From Haloarculaceae archaeon (GTDB lineage Archaea > Halobacteriota > Halobacteria > Halobacteriales > Haloarculaceae): a stretch of 15,529 nt of DNA. Below are positions 1 to 6,063 of the stretch, piece by piece. How positions within the stretch are numbered: the stretch's first letter is position 1; the number at the start of each line of letters is the position of its first letter. The stretch is from positions 1 to 15,529 of the forward strand of contig JAQCMX010000089.1 of assembly GCA_028274885.1 (NCBI GenBank), written 5' to 3'. The translations under genes were made by a program, and so were the position numbers. The notes under the pieces are model-generated. The model saw only the letters and a list, made by a program, of their open reading frames with translations, was not told the origin of the DNA and searched no databases.

Positions 1-162
1 GCAAAGTCCTACGAGGCGTCCGCAGAACTGTCGGAGGAACACCGAGACATGCAGTGGCGCGACTACGAACAGGCGATCAACACTATCACGCAGGATGGGC
101 CGCGGGAGATCCTGCGAAAGGCCGATGCCTTTCTCGATAGAGAATTCGATGAGAAGTCCTGA
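1..162 (+). CDS. C-terminal fragment of an unrecognised protein
   Basis: The first base begins an open frame that runs 53 codons to a TGA; the gene starts before the window. The fragment is charged and looks all-helical, with the segment YEASAELSEEHRDMQWRDYEQA followed by ITQDGPREILRKADAFLDREF near the end. Third codon positions are mostly G or C, as in the real genes here, so I take it as coding. I do not recognise the family, and 53 residues of C-terminal helix are too little to assign a function. It is convergent with the next gene, on the opposite strand, across a 431-bp gap. Confidence 0.6.
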   Translation, partial: AKSYEASAELSEEHRDMQWRDYEQAINTITQDGPREILRKADAFLDREFDEKS

Positions 163-593
163 CGTAGCCAACCCGACGGGACCCATCAGGACCGCCGACG
201 AGAGCGCATCCTGTTGTTGTCCTGTTCATACCAAACGGTCGGTTCAAAACGCAGTGTGGGGTCCTTACCCCTCCTCCGGCACCCTTCGAGTACGTGCCTG
301 GTGTCCATCCCGGCACCGGCGGCCCTGGCCTCGTCCGACACCGATGTTCAACTCGACACCGACAGCCTCGCTGACGTGTGTGATCGCCTCGTGAGGCAAC
401 CCTCTCGTAGTTCAGAACAGACCACAATCACGTTGTCGCCACCGAAAAAGAGGGTTCGGGAGTAACGGTCAAAGGACCGTAGCCCTCTATCTGGATATGT
501 GTCAGTTGCGTGTTAGTCACTGTGGCCGCGGATTTGATACGGACGGGCTTTTTATTACGATTACACCTGGTCTCGATCCGGTCGGACCCCCGA
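163..593. other. 431-bp gene-free gap with hairpins and a T-tract
   Basis: No convincing gene lies here. Visible structure on the plus strand: a hairpin at 258-271 (GGGGT, loop CCTT, ACCCC); a compound stem at 450-487 made of GAGGG/CCCTC around a perfect inner hairpin ACGGTC-AAAG-GACCGT (465-480); and a run of five T at 549-553 after a GC-rich stretch, which would suit a plus-strand transcript end. A frame open to 465 has a stretch around 304-400 with coding-like third positions (protein VQLDTDSLADVCDRL) but only a TTG start and poor ends, so it may be a gene relic. I looked for the conserved motifs of archaeal SRP RNA and RNase P RNA and did not see them. Confidence 0.4.
450..487 (+). other. 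Compound stem-loop in the gap
   Basis: The lower stem GAGGG (450-454) pairs with CCCTC (483-487). An asymmetric internal loop of 10 nt on the 5' side and 2 nt (AG) on the 3' side separates it from a perfect 6-bp upper stem, ACGGTC (465-470) with GACCGT (475-480), closed by the loop AAAG. It lies about 60 bp before the T-tract at 549-553. It could be part of a small RNA, a 3' end structure or an operator; the sequence does not decide. Confidence 0.3.
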
Positions 594-893
594 TCAGGCG
601 TGTTCGAGTCGGTACGGCCAGTAGTTGGCCTCGCGCAATGCCTTGCCGACCGTCCGGTGGAACTCCGGAAACCCCTCGAACCCGGCTTTGTCGACGTGTT
701 CGAAGATGTCTTCGACGCTCACGACCGTCTCGTAATCGATCCGAACCGGGTGGTCGCCGTACTCCTCGACGAAGGCAGCCGTTTTGAGCGGGAAATCCTC
801 CTCCTCGTCTATCTTTTTTGCCAGCACGGCCTGTCCGTACTTGCGTCGCCCTTCGCTTCCCTCTTCACCATCCGGATCGTGTGGCCAATCCAT
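594..893 (-). CDS. Conserved haloarchaeal protein, DUF5785-like
   Basis: This 99-residue soluble protein begins MDWPHDPDGEEGSEG and carries a Lys-containing RKYGQAVLAKKIDEEEDFPL segment, then a VRIDYETVVSVEDIFEHV stretch and an aromatic end (ANYWPYRLEHA). The pattern matches from memory a short family found across haloarchaea, which I recall as DUF5785; its function is unknown. There is no signal peptide, membrane helix or metal motif. The ATG start is chosen because the family starts at MDWP and because an AT-rich box (minus strand TGCTTTTGC) lies about 25-30 bp upstream. Acidic composition and strong third-position GC favour this strand over the longer antisense frame covering it. It is divergent from the lipoprotein operon across 284 bp. 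Confidence 0.85.
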   Translation of the reverse strand: MDWPHDPDGEEGSEGRRKYGQAVLAKKIDEEEDFPLKTAAFVEEYGDHPVRIDYETVVSVEDIFEHVDKAGFEGFPEFHRTVGKALREANYWPYRLEHA

Positions 894-1099
894 ATTAGAT
901 CTCTACGTGTAACCCCGCAAAAGCATTTCTCTCTCGGTCTGCAGGCTCCTTCGGGATCCGTGACTGGCGGCTATTGATTATCGCGAGTCTGTACCGCTTT
1001 TGCGGATCAAAACGGCTGTTTCACGCCACGGCACAGTACTATCTGTGACGTGGCCACAAAAACTACCGCGATAGTCACTATGACGGGAGAATCTCACGT

Positions 1100-1112
1100 A
1101 CCGTAACACGGT
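1100..1112. promoter_or_regulatory. Inverted repeat upstream of the ABC operon TATA box
   Basis: ACCGT-AAC-ACGGT is a perfect 5-bp dyad with a 3-bp spacer. It sits about 29 bp upstream of the TATA-like box at 1141-1149, a common position for archaeal activator or repressor sites. The regulator is unknown and no second copy with the same orientation and spacing was seen. Confidence 0.3.
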
Positions 1113-1140
1113 GAAGGGAGTGATTCTTTCGGCGGCCATA

Positions 1141-1149
1141 AGATATATC
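1141..1149 (+). promoter_or_regulatory. TATA box for the lipoprotein-ABC operon
   Basis: AGATATATC lies 29-37 bp before the ATG at 1178, so transcription should start within a few bases of the start codon. This is the clearest AT-rich box in the 284-bp divergent intergenic region, and no ribosome binding site is visible before the ATG, as expected for a leaderless or near-leaderless haloarchaeal mRNA. Confidence 0.5.
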
Positions 1150-1177
1150 ACCCCACTCACGAAATTTCACCTGTACT

Positions 1178-2239
1178 ATGACTCCCAGACCGACGGCGAA
1201 CAGTATAGACGCCCTCCGTGATTTTTTGTTCTCACCGCAAGGGAAAGCGACGATCATGATCGCATTCCTCGCCCTGACGGCGGGATGTATGGGGGCCCTG
1301 GAGGACGGCGACGACTCCGGATCCCCCGGTGCCGAACCGCTCGATACCGTCCCGGAAGGGGTCGACGGGGTTGCCTTCTTTAGCGGCCAGATTGTTCAGG
1401 ACCAGGCGACCGAGGAGTTGATGAACGGATTCCTCGAACGGGCCAAGCAGGTCGATCCTGAGTACGACGGCCCGCAGACATGGCAGGAGGCGGTGTCTGA
1501 GTTCGAAAGCGAAACTGACGTTCGGACCACCGGCTTCAACAGCGCCCTCATGTTCTTCAAACAACAGAACGGGAACTTCGATCAGGAGTACGCGGGTGTT
1601 CTCGTCGATACTGACTGGTCGAGTGAGGAACTCCTAGAGACCTTCGATGAGGAACCCCGGCAGGAGACATACAACGGTGTGACCGTCTGGATCGAGGAGG
1701 ACCCGCTGACCGGACAGGAAACGTGGGCCGCGGACTTCGGGGACGGTAACTACGCGCTGGGAAGCAGTCAGGCCGTCCAGGACGCGATCGACACGTCTAA
1801 CGGCGAACTGAACGCCTTTTCGGGCCAGCTCCGAGAGTCCTACCAGACCGCTGATGACGGACTGATGAAAATGGCGGTCACCATCCCACAGGAACAGACC
1901 CAGGGACTTGGCTTCCAGGTGGATGTTATGACGATGACGTACTTCACAGAGGGTTCTCAGATGAACATGCAGGCCCAGTTCACGATGGGTTCGGCGGCCG
2001 ATGCCGAGAACGCGGCTGGCACGATTAGCCTCTTTCTCGACCAGTTCCAAAGCCAGTTTGAACAGGACGGCCAACAGGAACTCGCCGATATAATCGATCG
2101 ACTCTCTATCGACGCGGCGGGCAACCAGCTACAGGCGACGTTTGCCACCTCCCCCGAGGAGGTACTCAGCATCCTCGATCAGTCGTTCCTCGGACAGGGC
2201 GGGACTCAGCTTTCCCCGCAGACAGCAGTGGCAGGCTGA
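1178..2239 (+). CDS. Secreted lipoprotein, first gene of an ABC-2 exporter operon
   Basis: The 353-residue precursor has a hydrophobic stretch (about 23-35) ending in a lipobox L33-T-A-G-C37, so the mature protein should be lipid-anchored on the outer face of the membrane through Cys37. An acidic linker (EDGDDSGSPG) follows, then a folded domain of about 300 residues. The N-terminal region before the hydrophobic stretch is long (about 22 residues) but has no twin arginine. It does not look like a classical solute-binding protein. A segment near residues 160-205, of the form YNGVTVWI...ADFGDGNYALGSSQAVQDAID, resembles the surface-domain pattern I associate with DUF3352-type proteins; this is inference from pattern only. 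The permease starts 30 bp downstream on the same strand and the ATPase follows, so it probably serves the same transporter, for example as a sensor, accessory or cargo protein. Confidence 0.8.
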   Translation: MTPRPTANSIDALRDFLFSPQGKATIMIAFLALTAGCMGALEDGDDSGSPGAEPLDTVPEGVDGVAFFSGQIVQDQATEELMNGFLERAKQVDPEYDGPQTWQEAVSEFESETDVRTTGFNSALMFFKQQNGNFDQEYAGVLVDTDWSSEELLETFDEEPRQETYNGVTVWIEEDPLTGQETWAADFGDGNYALGSSQAVQDAIDTSNGELNAFSGQLRESYQTADDGLMKMAVTIPQEQTQGLGFQVDVMTMTYFTEGSQMNMQAQFTMGSAADAENAAGTISLFLDQFQSQFEQDGQQELADIIDRLSIDAAGNQLQATFATSPEEVLSILDQSFLGQGGTQLSPQTAVAG

Positions 2240-2269
2240 CCACATCCTCCGGGGCCTGATTTCAACCGC

Positions 2270-3337
2270 ATGTCAATTCTCTCTTTGCTGAAAAAGGAAG
2301 GCCACTGGAGCAAACGGAACGTTCTGGTTCTTGTTTTTTTGCTCGTGGCGCTGCCGACCTTCTTCGCGACGACGAGCGTCATGTTTCAGGAAGTCGTCCC
2401 CCGGGAGGTTCCGGTCGGGGTGGTTCCAGCGGACGAGCGTGTCTCCGAGGAGGATCTGCGGATCGTCGAGGGGGGTGTCGCCGTATTTAGTGACCCACAG
2501 GTCATCGACTCCGAGGAGAAAGCACTCGAAGCGCTGAACCGCGAGCGTGTCTACGGTATCGTGACCGTTCCCGCGAACATCACCGAGTCCGGAGTCGATG
2601 CGCAGTTTGGACTCACGGTCAATGGGGCTATCGTGCCCTTCCAGCAGCCCTCCGAGGTCATTGTCGGACTGATGCAGTTTCAACTCGACGACATTCTGGC
2701 CGCAGACATCTCCGCGGAAAGAACTGTCATCGGGCAGGAAAACACGCTCCCGGAGTATCTGTTCCCCTCGTTTTTGATGGTCGTCGTGATCTTCTTTGCG
2801 TTCACCTACGTGCCGTACAATCTCAGACGCGAGAAGGACGTGATGGACCGACTGAAAGTCGAAACCTCGCTTGAGTCCGTCGTCGCGGCCAAGCTGATCT
2901 TCTATACGGCCGTGATGGTGGCTCCCATCTTCATTTTCCACGTGACAGCCAGCTACTACGGGTACAGGATCGACTCGTTCGCCCCCGGAGCGGTTGCCGT
3001 TCTGTTGTTGACCTTTCTGCTGTTGTCGGTATTGAGCATGACGATCATGGTTCTCATGCGGTTCAGTGCTACTGGCCAGTTTGTCAACGTCGTGTTGATG
3101 CTCGGGATGATCGCGCTTTCGGCGCTTACCTTCCCCGTTGGCTTTTTTTCTGCGATCCGGACGACCATCGCGCGGTCGTTGCCGACCCACTACTCGATGA
3201 TCATGACACGCAGTGTGATGCTCAAAGACCTGCAACTCACGGGCTTCACCGACTGGCTGGGTGCCTTTCTCGGACTGATCGTGCTGGCCCTGGCTGTCCT
3301 GAAGCTTGCGATCATCTACCACAGGAGGACAGTATGA
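2270..3337 (+). CDS. ABC-2 type transporter permease
   Basis: This 355-residue membrane protein has one N-terminal helix (about 18-38), an external domain of about 125 residues (39-165), then five helices (about 166-183, 205-226, 240-263, 271-293 and 328-350). A cytoplasmic segment with NLRREKDVMDRLKVETS after helix 2 matches the coupling region of ABC-2 export permeases. The layout of helix, large external domain and five helices is the NatB/YhgE-like arrangement of ABC-2 exporters, which move substrates outward. It starts at an ATG 30 bp after the lipoprotein stop, with no clear ribosome binding site. Its stop codon is next to the ATPase start, indicating co-transcription. The substrate cannot be told; drugs, lipids, ions or peptides are all known for this superfamily. 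Confidence 0.88.
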   Translation: MSILSLLKKEGHWSKRNVLVLVFLLVALPTFFATTSVMFQEVVPREVPVGVVPADERVSEEDLRIVEGGVAVFSDPQVIDSEEKALEALNRERVYGIVTVPANITESGVDAQFGLTVNGAIVPFQQPSEVIVGLMQFQLDDILAADISAERTVIGQENTLPEYLFPSFLMVVVIFFAFTYVPYNLRREKDVMDRLKVETSLESVVAAKLIFYTAVMVAPIFIFHVTASYYGYRIDSFAPGAVAVLLLTFLLLSVLSMTIMVLMRFSATGQFVNVVLMLGMIALSALTFPVGFFSAIRTTIARSLPTHYSMIMTRSVMLKDLQLTGFTDWLGAFLGLIVLALAVLKLAIIYHRRTV

Positions 3338-3338
3338 G

Positions 3339-4118
3339 ATGACCGGCAAGTTCACATCCCGACAGGACGAAACAGGCGATCAGGGCCGGATCGAGACGAC
3401 TGACCTCACAAAGGAGTACGGCCGTATTACGGCCGTCGACGACGTGTCGATCTCGATCGGATGCGGGGAGTATCACTGCCTGCTCGGCCCGAACGGTTCG
3501 GGCAAATCGACCCTGTTGCGCCTGCTCTTAGAGCTCACCAGACCCACATCCGGGTCTGTGTCGGTCCCACCCGTTGCCATCGGCTGTGGGTTCCAGCAAC
3601 CGAACTTTTATCCGGGGCTCACCGTCCGGGAGAACATCGACGTGTTCGCCAGTCTGGTCGGTGCAGACGACTGGGACTGGAACCAGACTGTGGTCGACGA
3701 GCTGCGACTCAACCGCGCACTCGACCGCAAAGCTGCGGATCTCTCCGGGGGATACGGTCGCAAGCTCGATCTGGCGCTGGCGTTGATCAAAGAACCCGAT
3801 TTTCTCTTTCTCGACGAACCACTGGGCGCGATGGACGACGTGTCGAAGACTCGCTTTCTGGAGTTTCTCGGCGAGTATCCGGGGACCATCGTGGTTGCAA
3901 CGCATCAGGTCACAGCGTTCGCACCGTATCTCGACCGCGTGACGGTCATGCACCGGGGCTCGGTTGTCTTTGACGACCTCATAGAGGAGATCGACCTGAC
4001 CGGATACGAGTCGCTCCAGCAGTACTACGTCGACGCCGTTCTCGCTCGAGAGGGGGTCGACCCCGAAACGCCGCCGCCAACCGAAGCACCGGCAGAGCAG
4101 AGGGCCGACAGCAAGTAG
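3339..4118 (+). CDS. ABC transporter ATP-binding protein
   Basis: The 259-residue ATPase has all nucleotide-binding motifs: Walker A GPNGSGKST (50-58), Q-loop Gln86 in GFQQPNF, signature LSGGYGRK (135-142), Walker B FLFLDEP (155-161, Asp159 and catalytic Glu160), and H-loop His189 in VVATHQV. The signature with an aromatic residue and Lys instead of LSGGQ is common in ABC-2 exporter ATPases. I chose the ATG at 3339 over an upstream in-frame TTG because a GGAGG (3324-3328) lies 10 bp before it and because the family begins shortly before IETTDLTKEYG. The start is one base after the permease stop, so the two are translationally linked. The last 20 residues are Pro- and acid-rich and probably disordered. 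Confidence 0.92.
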   Translation: MTGKFTSRQDETGDQGRIETTDLTKEYGRITAVDDVSISIGCGEYHCLLGPNGSGKSTLLRLLLELTRPTSGSVSVPPVAIGCGFQQPNFYPGLTVRENIDVFASLVGADDWDWNQTVVDELRLNRALDRKAADLSGGYGRKLDLALALIKEPDFLFLDEPLGAMDDVSKTRFLEFLGEYPGTIVVATHQVTAFAPYLDRVTVMHRGSVVFDDLIEEIDLTGYESLQQYYVDAVLAREGVDPETPPPTEAPAEQRADSK

Positions 4119-4155
4119 AGCGCGGTTCTACCGTCCTTTCTATACTCTGAGAACG

Positions 4156-4239
4156 CGGTGGGACTGGGATTTGAACCCAGGGGTCCTCTCGGACACCTGC
4201 TCTCAAGGCAGGCGCGTTAGGCCACTTCGCTATCCCACC
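4156..4239 (-). tRNA. tRNA-Ser (anticodon UGA)
   Basis: The minus strand folds as a class II tRNA. The acceptor stem is GGTGGGA with TCCCACC, followed by T8-A9, a short D-stem GCG/CGC and anticodon stem CCTGC/GCAGG around the loop CTTGAGA, giving anticodon UGA. The long variable arm is GTCC-GAGA-GGAC, and the T-arm is CTGGG/CCCAG with loop TTCAAAT. Discriminator base 73 is G, which fits serine and not leucine (A73 in haloarchaea). CCA is not encoded. Bases just outside the mature ends can extend the acceptor stem. There is no intron. It reads the UCA codon (and possibly other UCN). Confidence 0.93.
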
Positions 4240-4262
4240 GCATTTGTTCCTATTCGGGCCCC

Positions 4263-4270
4263 TCTCTAAG
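4263..4270 (-). promoter_or_regulatory. Probable tRNA-Ser promoter box overlapping the upstream gene's stop
   Basis: On the minus strand CTTAGAG lies about 24-31 bp before the tRNA 5' end at 4239. It is the only AT-rich hexamer at the expected TATA distance. It overlaps the TAG stop (4266-4268) of the DUF2064-like gene, so tRNA transcription may start from inside that gene's end or be read through from it. Confidence 0.3.
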
Positions 4271-5000
4271 GGCTGTCGGATCCGCGCGCAAACCCCGCGT
4301 TTTCGAGGGTGAGATCCCACTCCTCGAACAGTTCCACCGTCCGTTCTGGAATCGGTAGGCCCGCTCGCTGACGCACCCGTATCAGTGCCAGTCCGGTCCT
4401 GAGTCCGTCCGCGTCAGTGAGACGCGGGAGCATCGATAGCTGACTCACCTCCAGTCCGGCGTCGACAGCCCGCTCGGAGAGTGTCCCGATCGCCGGCGGT
4501 GCGAGCGCGTCATCGAAATCGATCGGCTCCACGAACCCGGCAAAATAGACCCCACCACCGGATGTCGGTCCGAGCACGACCTCGTTCGACCGCAGTTCCA
4601 TCGACGCCTTGCCGAAGTGTTTCCGACGGAAAAGTGGTGCCGTCGGCTCGAGCACCGCGGCTGTGGCCTCCTCTTCGGTCTCCAGCAGATGTGTCAGAGC
4701 GTTACCGATCCGTTTGGCATCGTCGGCTCCGACCTGCACCTCGTATCTGGCCGAGTCGGGATCGGGCAATTCCCCTGCAAGGTGATCACGCAGAGTGGTC
4801 TCGGCGTCGATCCCATCCGGACTCTCGGCCGGATAGTTCACGAGCAGATCGCCACCGGCGTGTTGGACCGTCGCACACACGTCTGCCAGCATCGCACCGT
4901 ACAGTGCTGTGATATCGGCGTCCGAAAGCGGGGTTCCGGGCAGCTCGAGCGAGACGGCCTCCTGAACTGGCGGATCGGCCACCACGACGACAGTCGTCAT
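4266..5000 (-). CDS. DUF2064/CofC-like nucleotidyltransferase-fold protein, probably without catalysis
   Basis: This 244-residue soluble protein follows the layout of the GT-A-fold DUF2064/CofC group: N-terminal strand TTVVVVADPP, helix ITALYGAMLADVCATVQ, strand DLLVNY (51-56), and a GPTSGGGVYFAGF segment (144-156) matching the family's G-P-x-x-D-G-G-Y-Y-x-I-G. However, three signatures are changed. The basic K-T-R-L motif after the first strand reads SLEL (17-20), the D-x-P metal motif (usually GSDxP) reads EPTAP (118-122), and DGG reads GGG (148-150). I recall a haloarchaeal branch with these features, so it is likely a conserved non-catalytic or altered-function paralogue. It is not CofC itself, which needs the lost residues. 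The ATG start gives the family N-terminus. It is divergent from the small membrane protein. Confidence 0.7.
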   Translation of the reverse strand: MTTVVVVADPPVQEAVSLELPGTPLSDADITALYGAMLADVCATVQHAGGDLLVNYPAESPDGIDAETTLRDHLAGELPDPDSARYEVQVGADDAKRIGNALTHLLETEEEATAAVLEPTAPLFRRKHFGKASMELRSNEVVLGPTSGGGVYFAGFVEPIDFDDALAPPAIGTLSERAVDAGLEVSQLSMLPRLTDADGLRTGLALIRVRQRAGLPIPERTVELFEEWDLTLENAGFARGSDSP

Positions 5001-5030
5001 ACCATCTCTGGGTTTCCCGGACCCTTGTCC

Positions 5031-5037
5031 CTTTGTA
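5031..5037 (+). promoter_or_regulatory. TATA-like box between divergent genes
   Basis: CTTTGTA lies 23-29 bp before the ATG at 5060, the right spacing for a leaderless transcript of the small membrane protein. Read on the minus strand it is TACAAAG, 31-37 bp before the ATG of the DUF2064-like gene at 5000. With only 59 bp between the genes, the two promoters must overlap or share this box. Confidence 0.35.
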
Positions 5038-5059
5038 TCTCCAGTTCAATCGTAGAGGT

Positions 5060-5278
5060 ATGAAACTGATTCGGTATGCAGTCACGTTCGTCGTGGCGGT
5101 GATCGCTCTCGCAATCGTCGGCGTGGCCGTGAGCGTGTTCACCGCGAATGAACTGTTTTTCAACTCGGCCTGGCAGTCCGCTGCACTCGCTTCCATCGCG
5201 TTCATAACAGCCACCATCCTCACGTTTGCCGTAATCGGTCGGCCCTGGCGGCTTACCTACTCGACCCCATACTGGTAG
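5060..5278 (+). CDS. Small two-helix membrane protein
   Basis: The 72-residue product starts MKLIRYAVTF and has two hydrophobic helices (about 6-28 and 39-60) joined by a short loop FTANELFFNSAWQ, followed by a short aromatic and basic tail (RPWRLTYSTPYW). The basic start suggests both termini face the cytoplasm. I chose the ATG at 5060 rather than an upstream TTG because hydrophobic coding character begins there and a TATA-like box lies 23-29 bp before it. I do not recognise a named family. It lies 123 bp before the NfeD gene on the same strand, so a functional link is possible but not shown; the NfeD gene seems to have its own promoter. Confidence 0.7.
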   Translation: MKLIRYAVTFVVAVIALAIVGVAVSVFTANELFFNSAWQSAALASIAFITATILTFAVIGRPWRLTYSTPYW

Positions 5279-5371
5279 TGCCGCGTGATCGGGTCGGCCG
5301 CTCGATCCTGTCACAGTGATGCCGTGTCGTCAGGCCGGTCCACCAGAGCCAGGAGACGGAGAACCCCGAAC

Positions 5372-5377
5372 TGTTTT
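5372..5377 (+). promoter_or_regulatory. TATA-like box of the NfeD gene
   Basis: TGTTTT in the context CTGTTTTGCC lies 25-30 bp before the ATG at 5402, consistent with a leaderless transcript. No Shine-Dalgarno sequence precedes the ATG. Confidence 0.3.
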
Positions 5378-5401
5378 GCCGCCAGCACCCCAACGATATG
5401 T

Positions 5402-5986
5402 ATGGTCGTAGATTTCCTGTTCGCGAACATCCCGCTCCTCCTGGTCATGGCGGGGGCCGGACTCATCATCGCGGAGGCATTTGCTCCCGGAGCTCACTTC
5501 TTTGTCGTTGGTGTGGCGCTGTTCGCGGCCGGTCTGGTCGGGGTCGTCCTCCCGGCTAGCCTCGGCGTCCTCAATATCGTGATCATGACTGGTGTGATCG
5601 TTGCCGCATCCATGGGAACACTGTGGGCGTACCGCGAGGTGGATATCTACGGGGGGCAAGGGAAGGCAAAGACAAGTGACTCCGAATCGTTGCGGGGCAA
5701 AACCGGCCGGGTCACAAAGCGCGTCACGCCGACAGACGGCGAGGTGAAACTCTCGGAGGGGGGGTTCAATCCGTACTACCAGGCCAGGAGTGTCGATGGG
5801 ACAATCTCGGAGGGCAAAGAGGTGATGGTGCTTGATCCTGGTGGCGGTAACGTCGTCACCGTCGAATCGGTCTCGGCAATCGGCGACGAGATCGATCGGG
5901 AACTCGAGCGCGACAGACGTCAGACCGATCGTGATCACAAGCAACGCGAACAGGAGCCCACCGAGAGCACTACGGGGAACTCCTGA
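5402..5986 (+). CDS. NfeD-like membrane protein
   Basis: The 194-residue protein has three membrane helices (about 7-26, 33-52 and 56-76), then a soluble OB-fold domain (about 98-158: LRGKTGRVTKRV...EGGFNPYYQARSV...ISEGKEVMVLD...VVTVESV) typical of the NfeD C-terminal domain, and a highly charged tail (162-194, rich in Arg/Asp/Gln). NfeD proteins with few helices and an OB fold, lacking the ClpP-like protease domain of the long form, pair with SPFH proteins and are thought to anchor or organise them in membrane microdomains. The SPFH gene lies 77 bp downstream, which supports the call. I chose the ATG at 5402 because the upstream part of the frame is Arg-rich and unlike coding sequence. Confidence 0.85.
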   Translation: MVVDFLFANIPLLLVMAGAGLIIAEAFAPGAHFFVVGVALFAAGLVGVVLPASLGVLNIVIMTGVIVAASMGTLWAYREVDIYGGQGKAKTSDSESLRGKTGRVTKRVTPTDGEVKLSEGGFNPYYQARSVDGTISEGKEVMVLDPGGGNVVTVESVSAIGDEIDRELERDRRQTDRDHKQREQEPTESTTGNS

Positions 5987-6034
5987 CCATATTTGTCCGT
6001 GCTGTTCGTAGCCTACTGATGATGTAAACAAACA

Positions 6035-6040
6035 CTTTTC
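6035..6040 (+). promoter_or_regulatory. TATA-like box of the SPFH gene
   Basis: CTTTTC in the context AACACTTTTCACC lies 24-29 bp before the ATG at 6064. This suggests the SPFH gene can be transcribed on its own, leaderless, besides any read-through from the NfeD gene. Confidence 0.35.
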
Positions 6041-6063
6041 ACCGAACGCGACAATATGTAGGT

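Noticed and set aside
86..427. Minus-strand 113-residue open frame near the window start
   Set aside because: Arg- and Gly-rich, unlike acidic haloarchaeal proteins, and overlaps the coding tail at 1-162.
163..593. SRP RNA or RNase P RNA in the structured gap
   Set aside because: The conserved SRP helix 8 motif (GGAAGGGAGCAGC-like) and the RNase P GAGGAAAGTCC-like motif were not found on either strand.
510..977. 155-residue plus-strand open frame over the DUF5785-like gene
   Set aside because: It is antisense to a gene with a recognised family start and acidic composition; its own product is basic/hydrophobic with no family features and starts at TTG.
978..1160. 60-residue minus-strand open frame in the divergent intergenic region
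   Set aside because: It overlaps the operon's TATA box and dyad, is basic and unlike haloarchaeal proteins, and has no recognisable motif.
2273..3355. 360-residue minus-strand open frame opposite the permease
   Set aside because: The product is His/Asp/Arg-rich without hydrophobic core, a mirror of the hydrophobic codons on the other strand.
4156..4239. Reading the tRNA as leucine because of the GAG in its anticodon loop
   Set aside because: A 5-bp anticodon stem and 7-nt loop put UGA, not GAG, at positions 34-36, and discriminator G73 fits serine.
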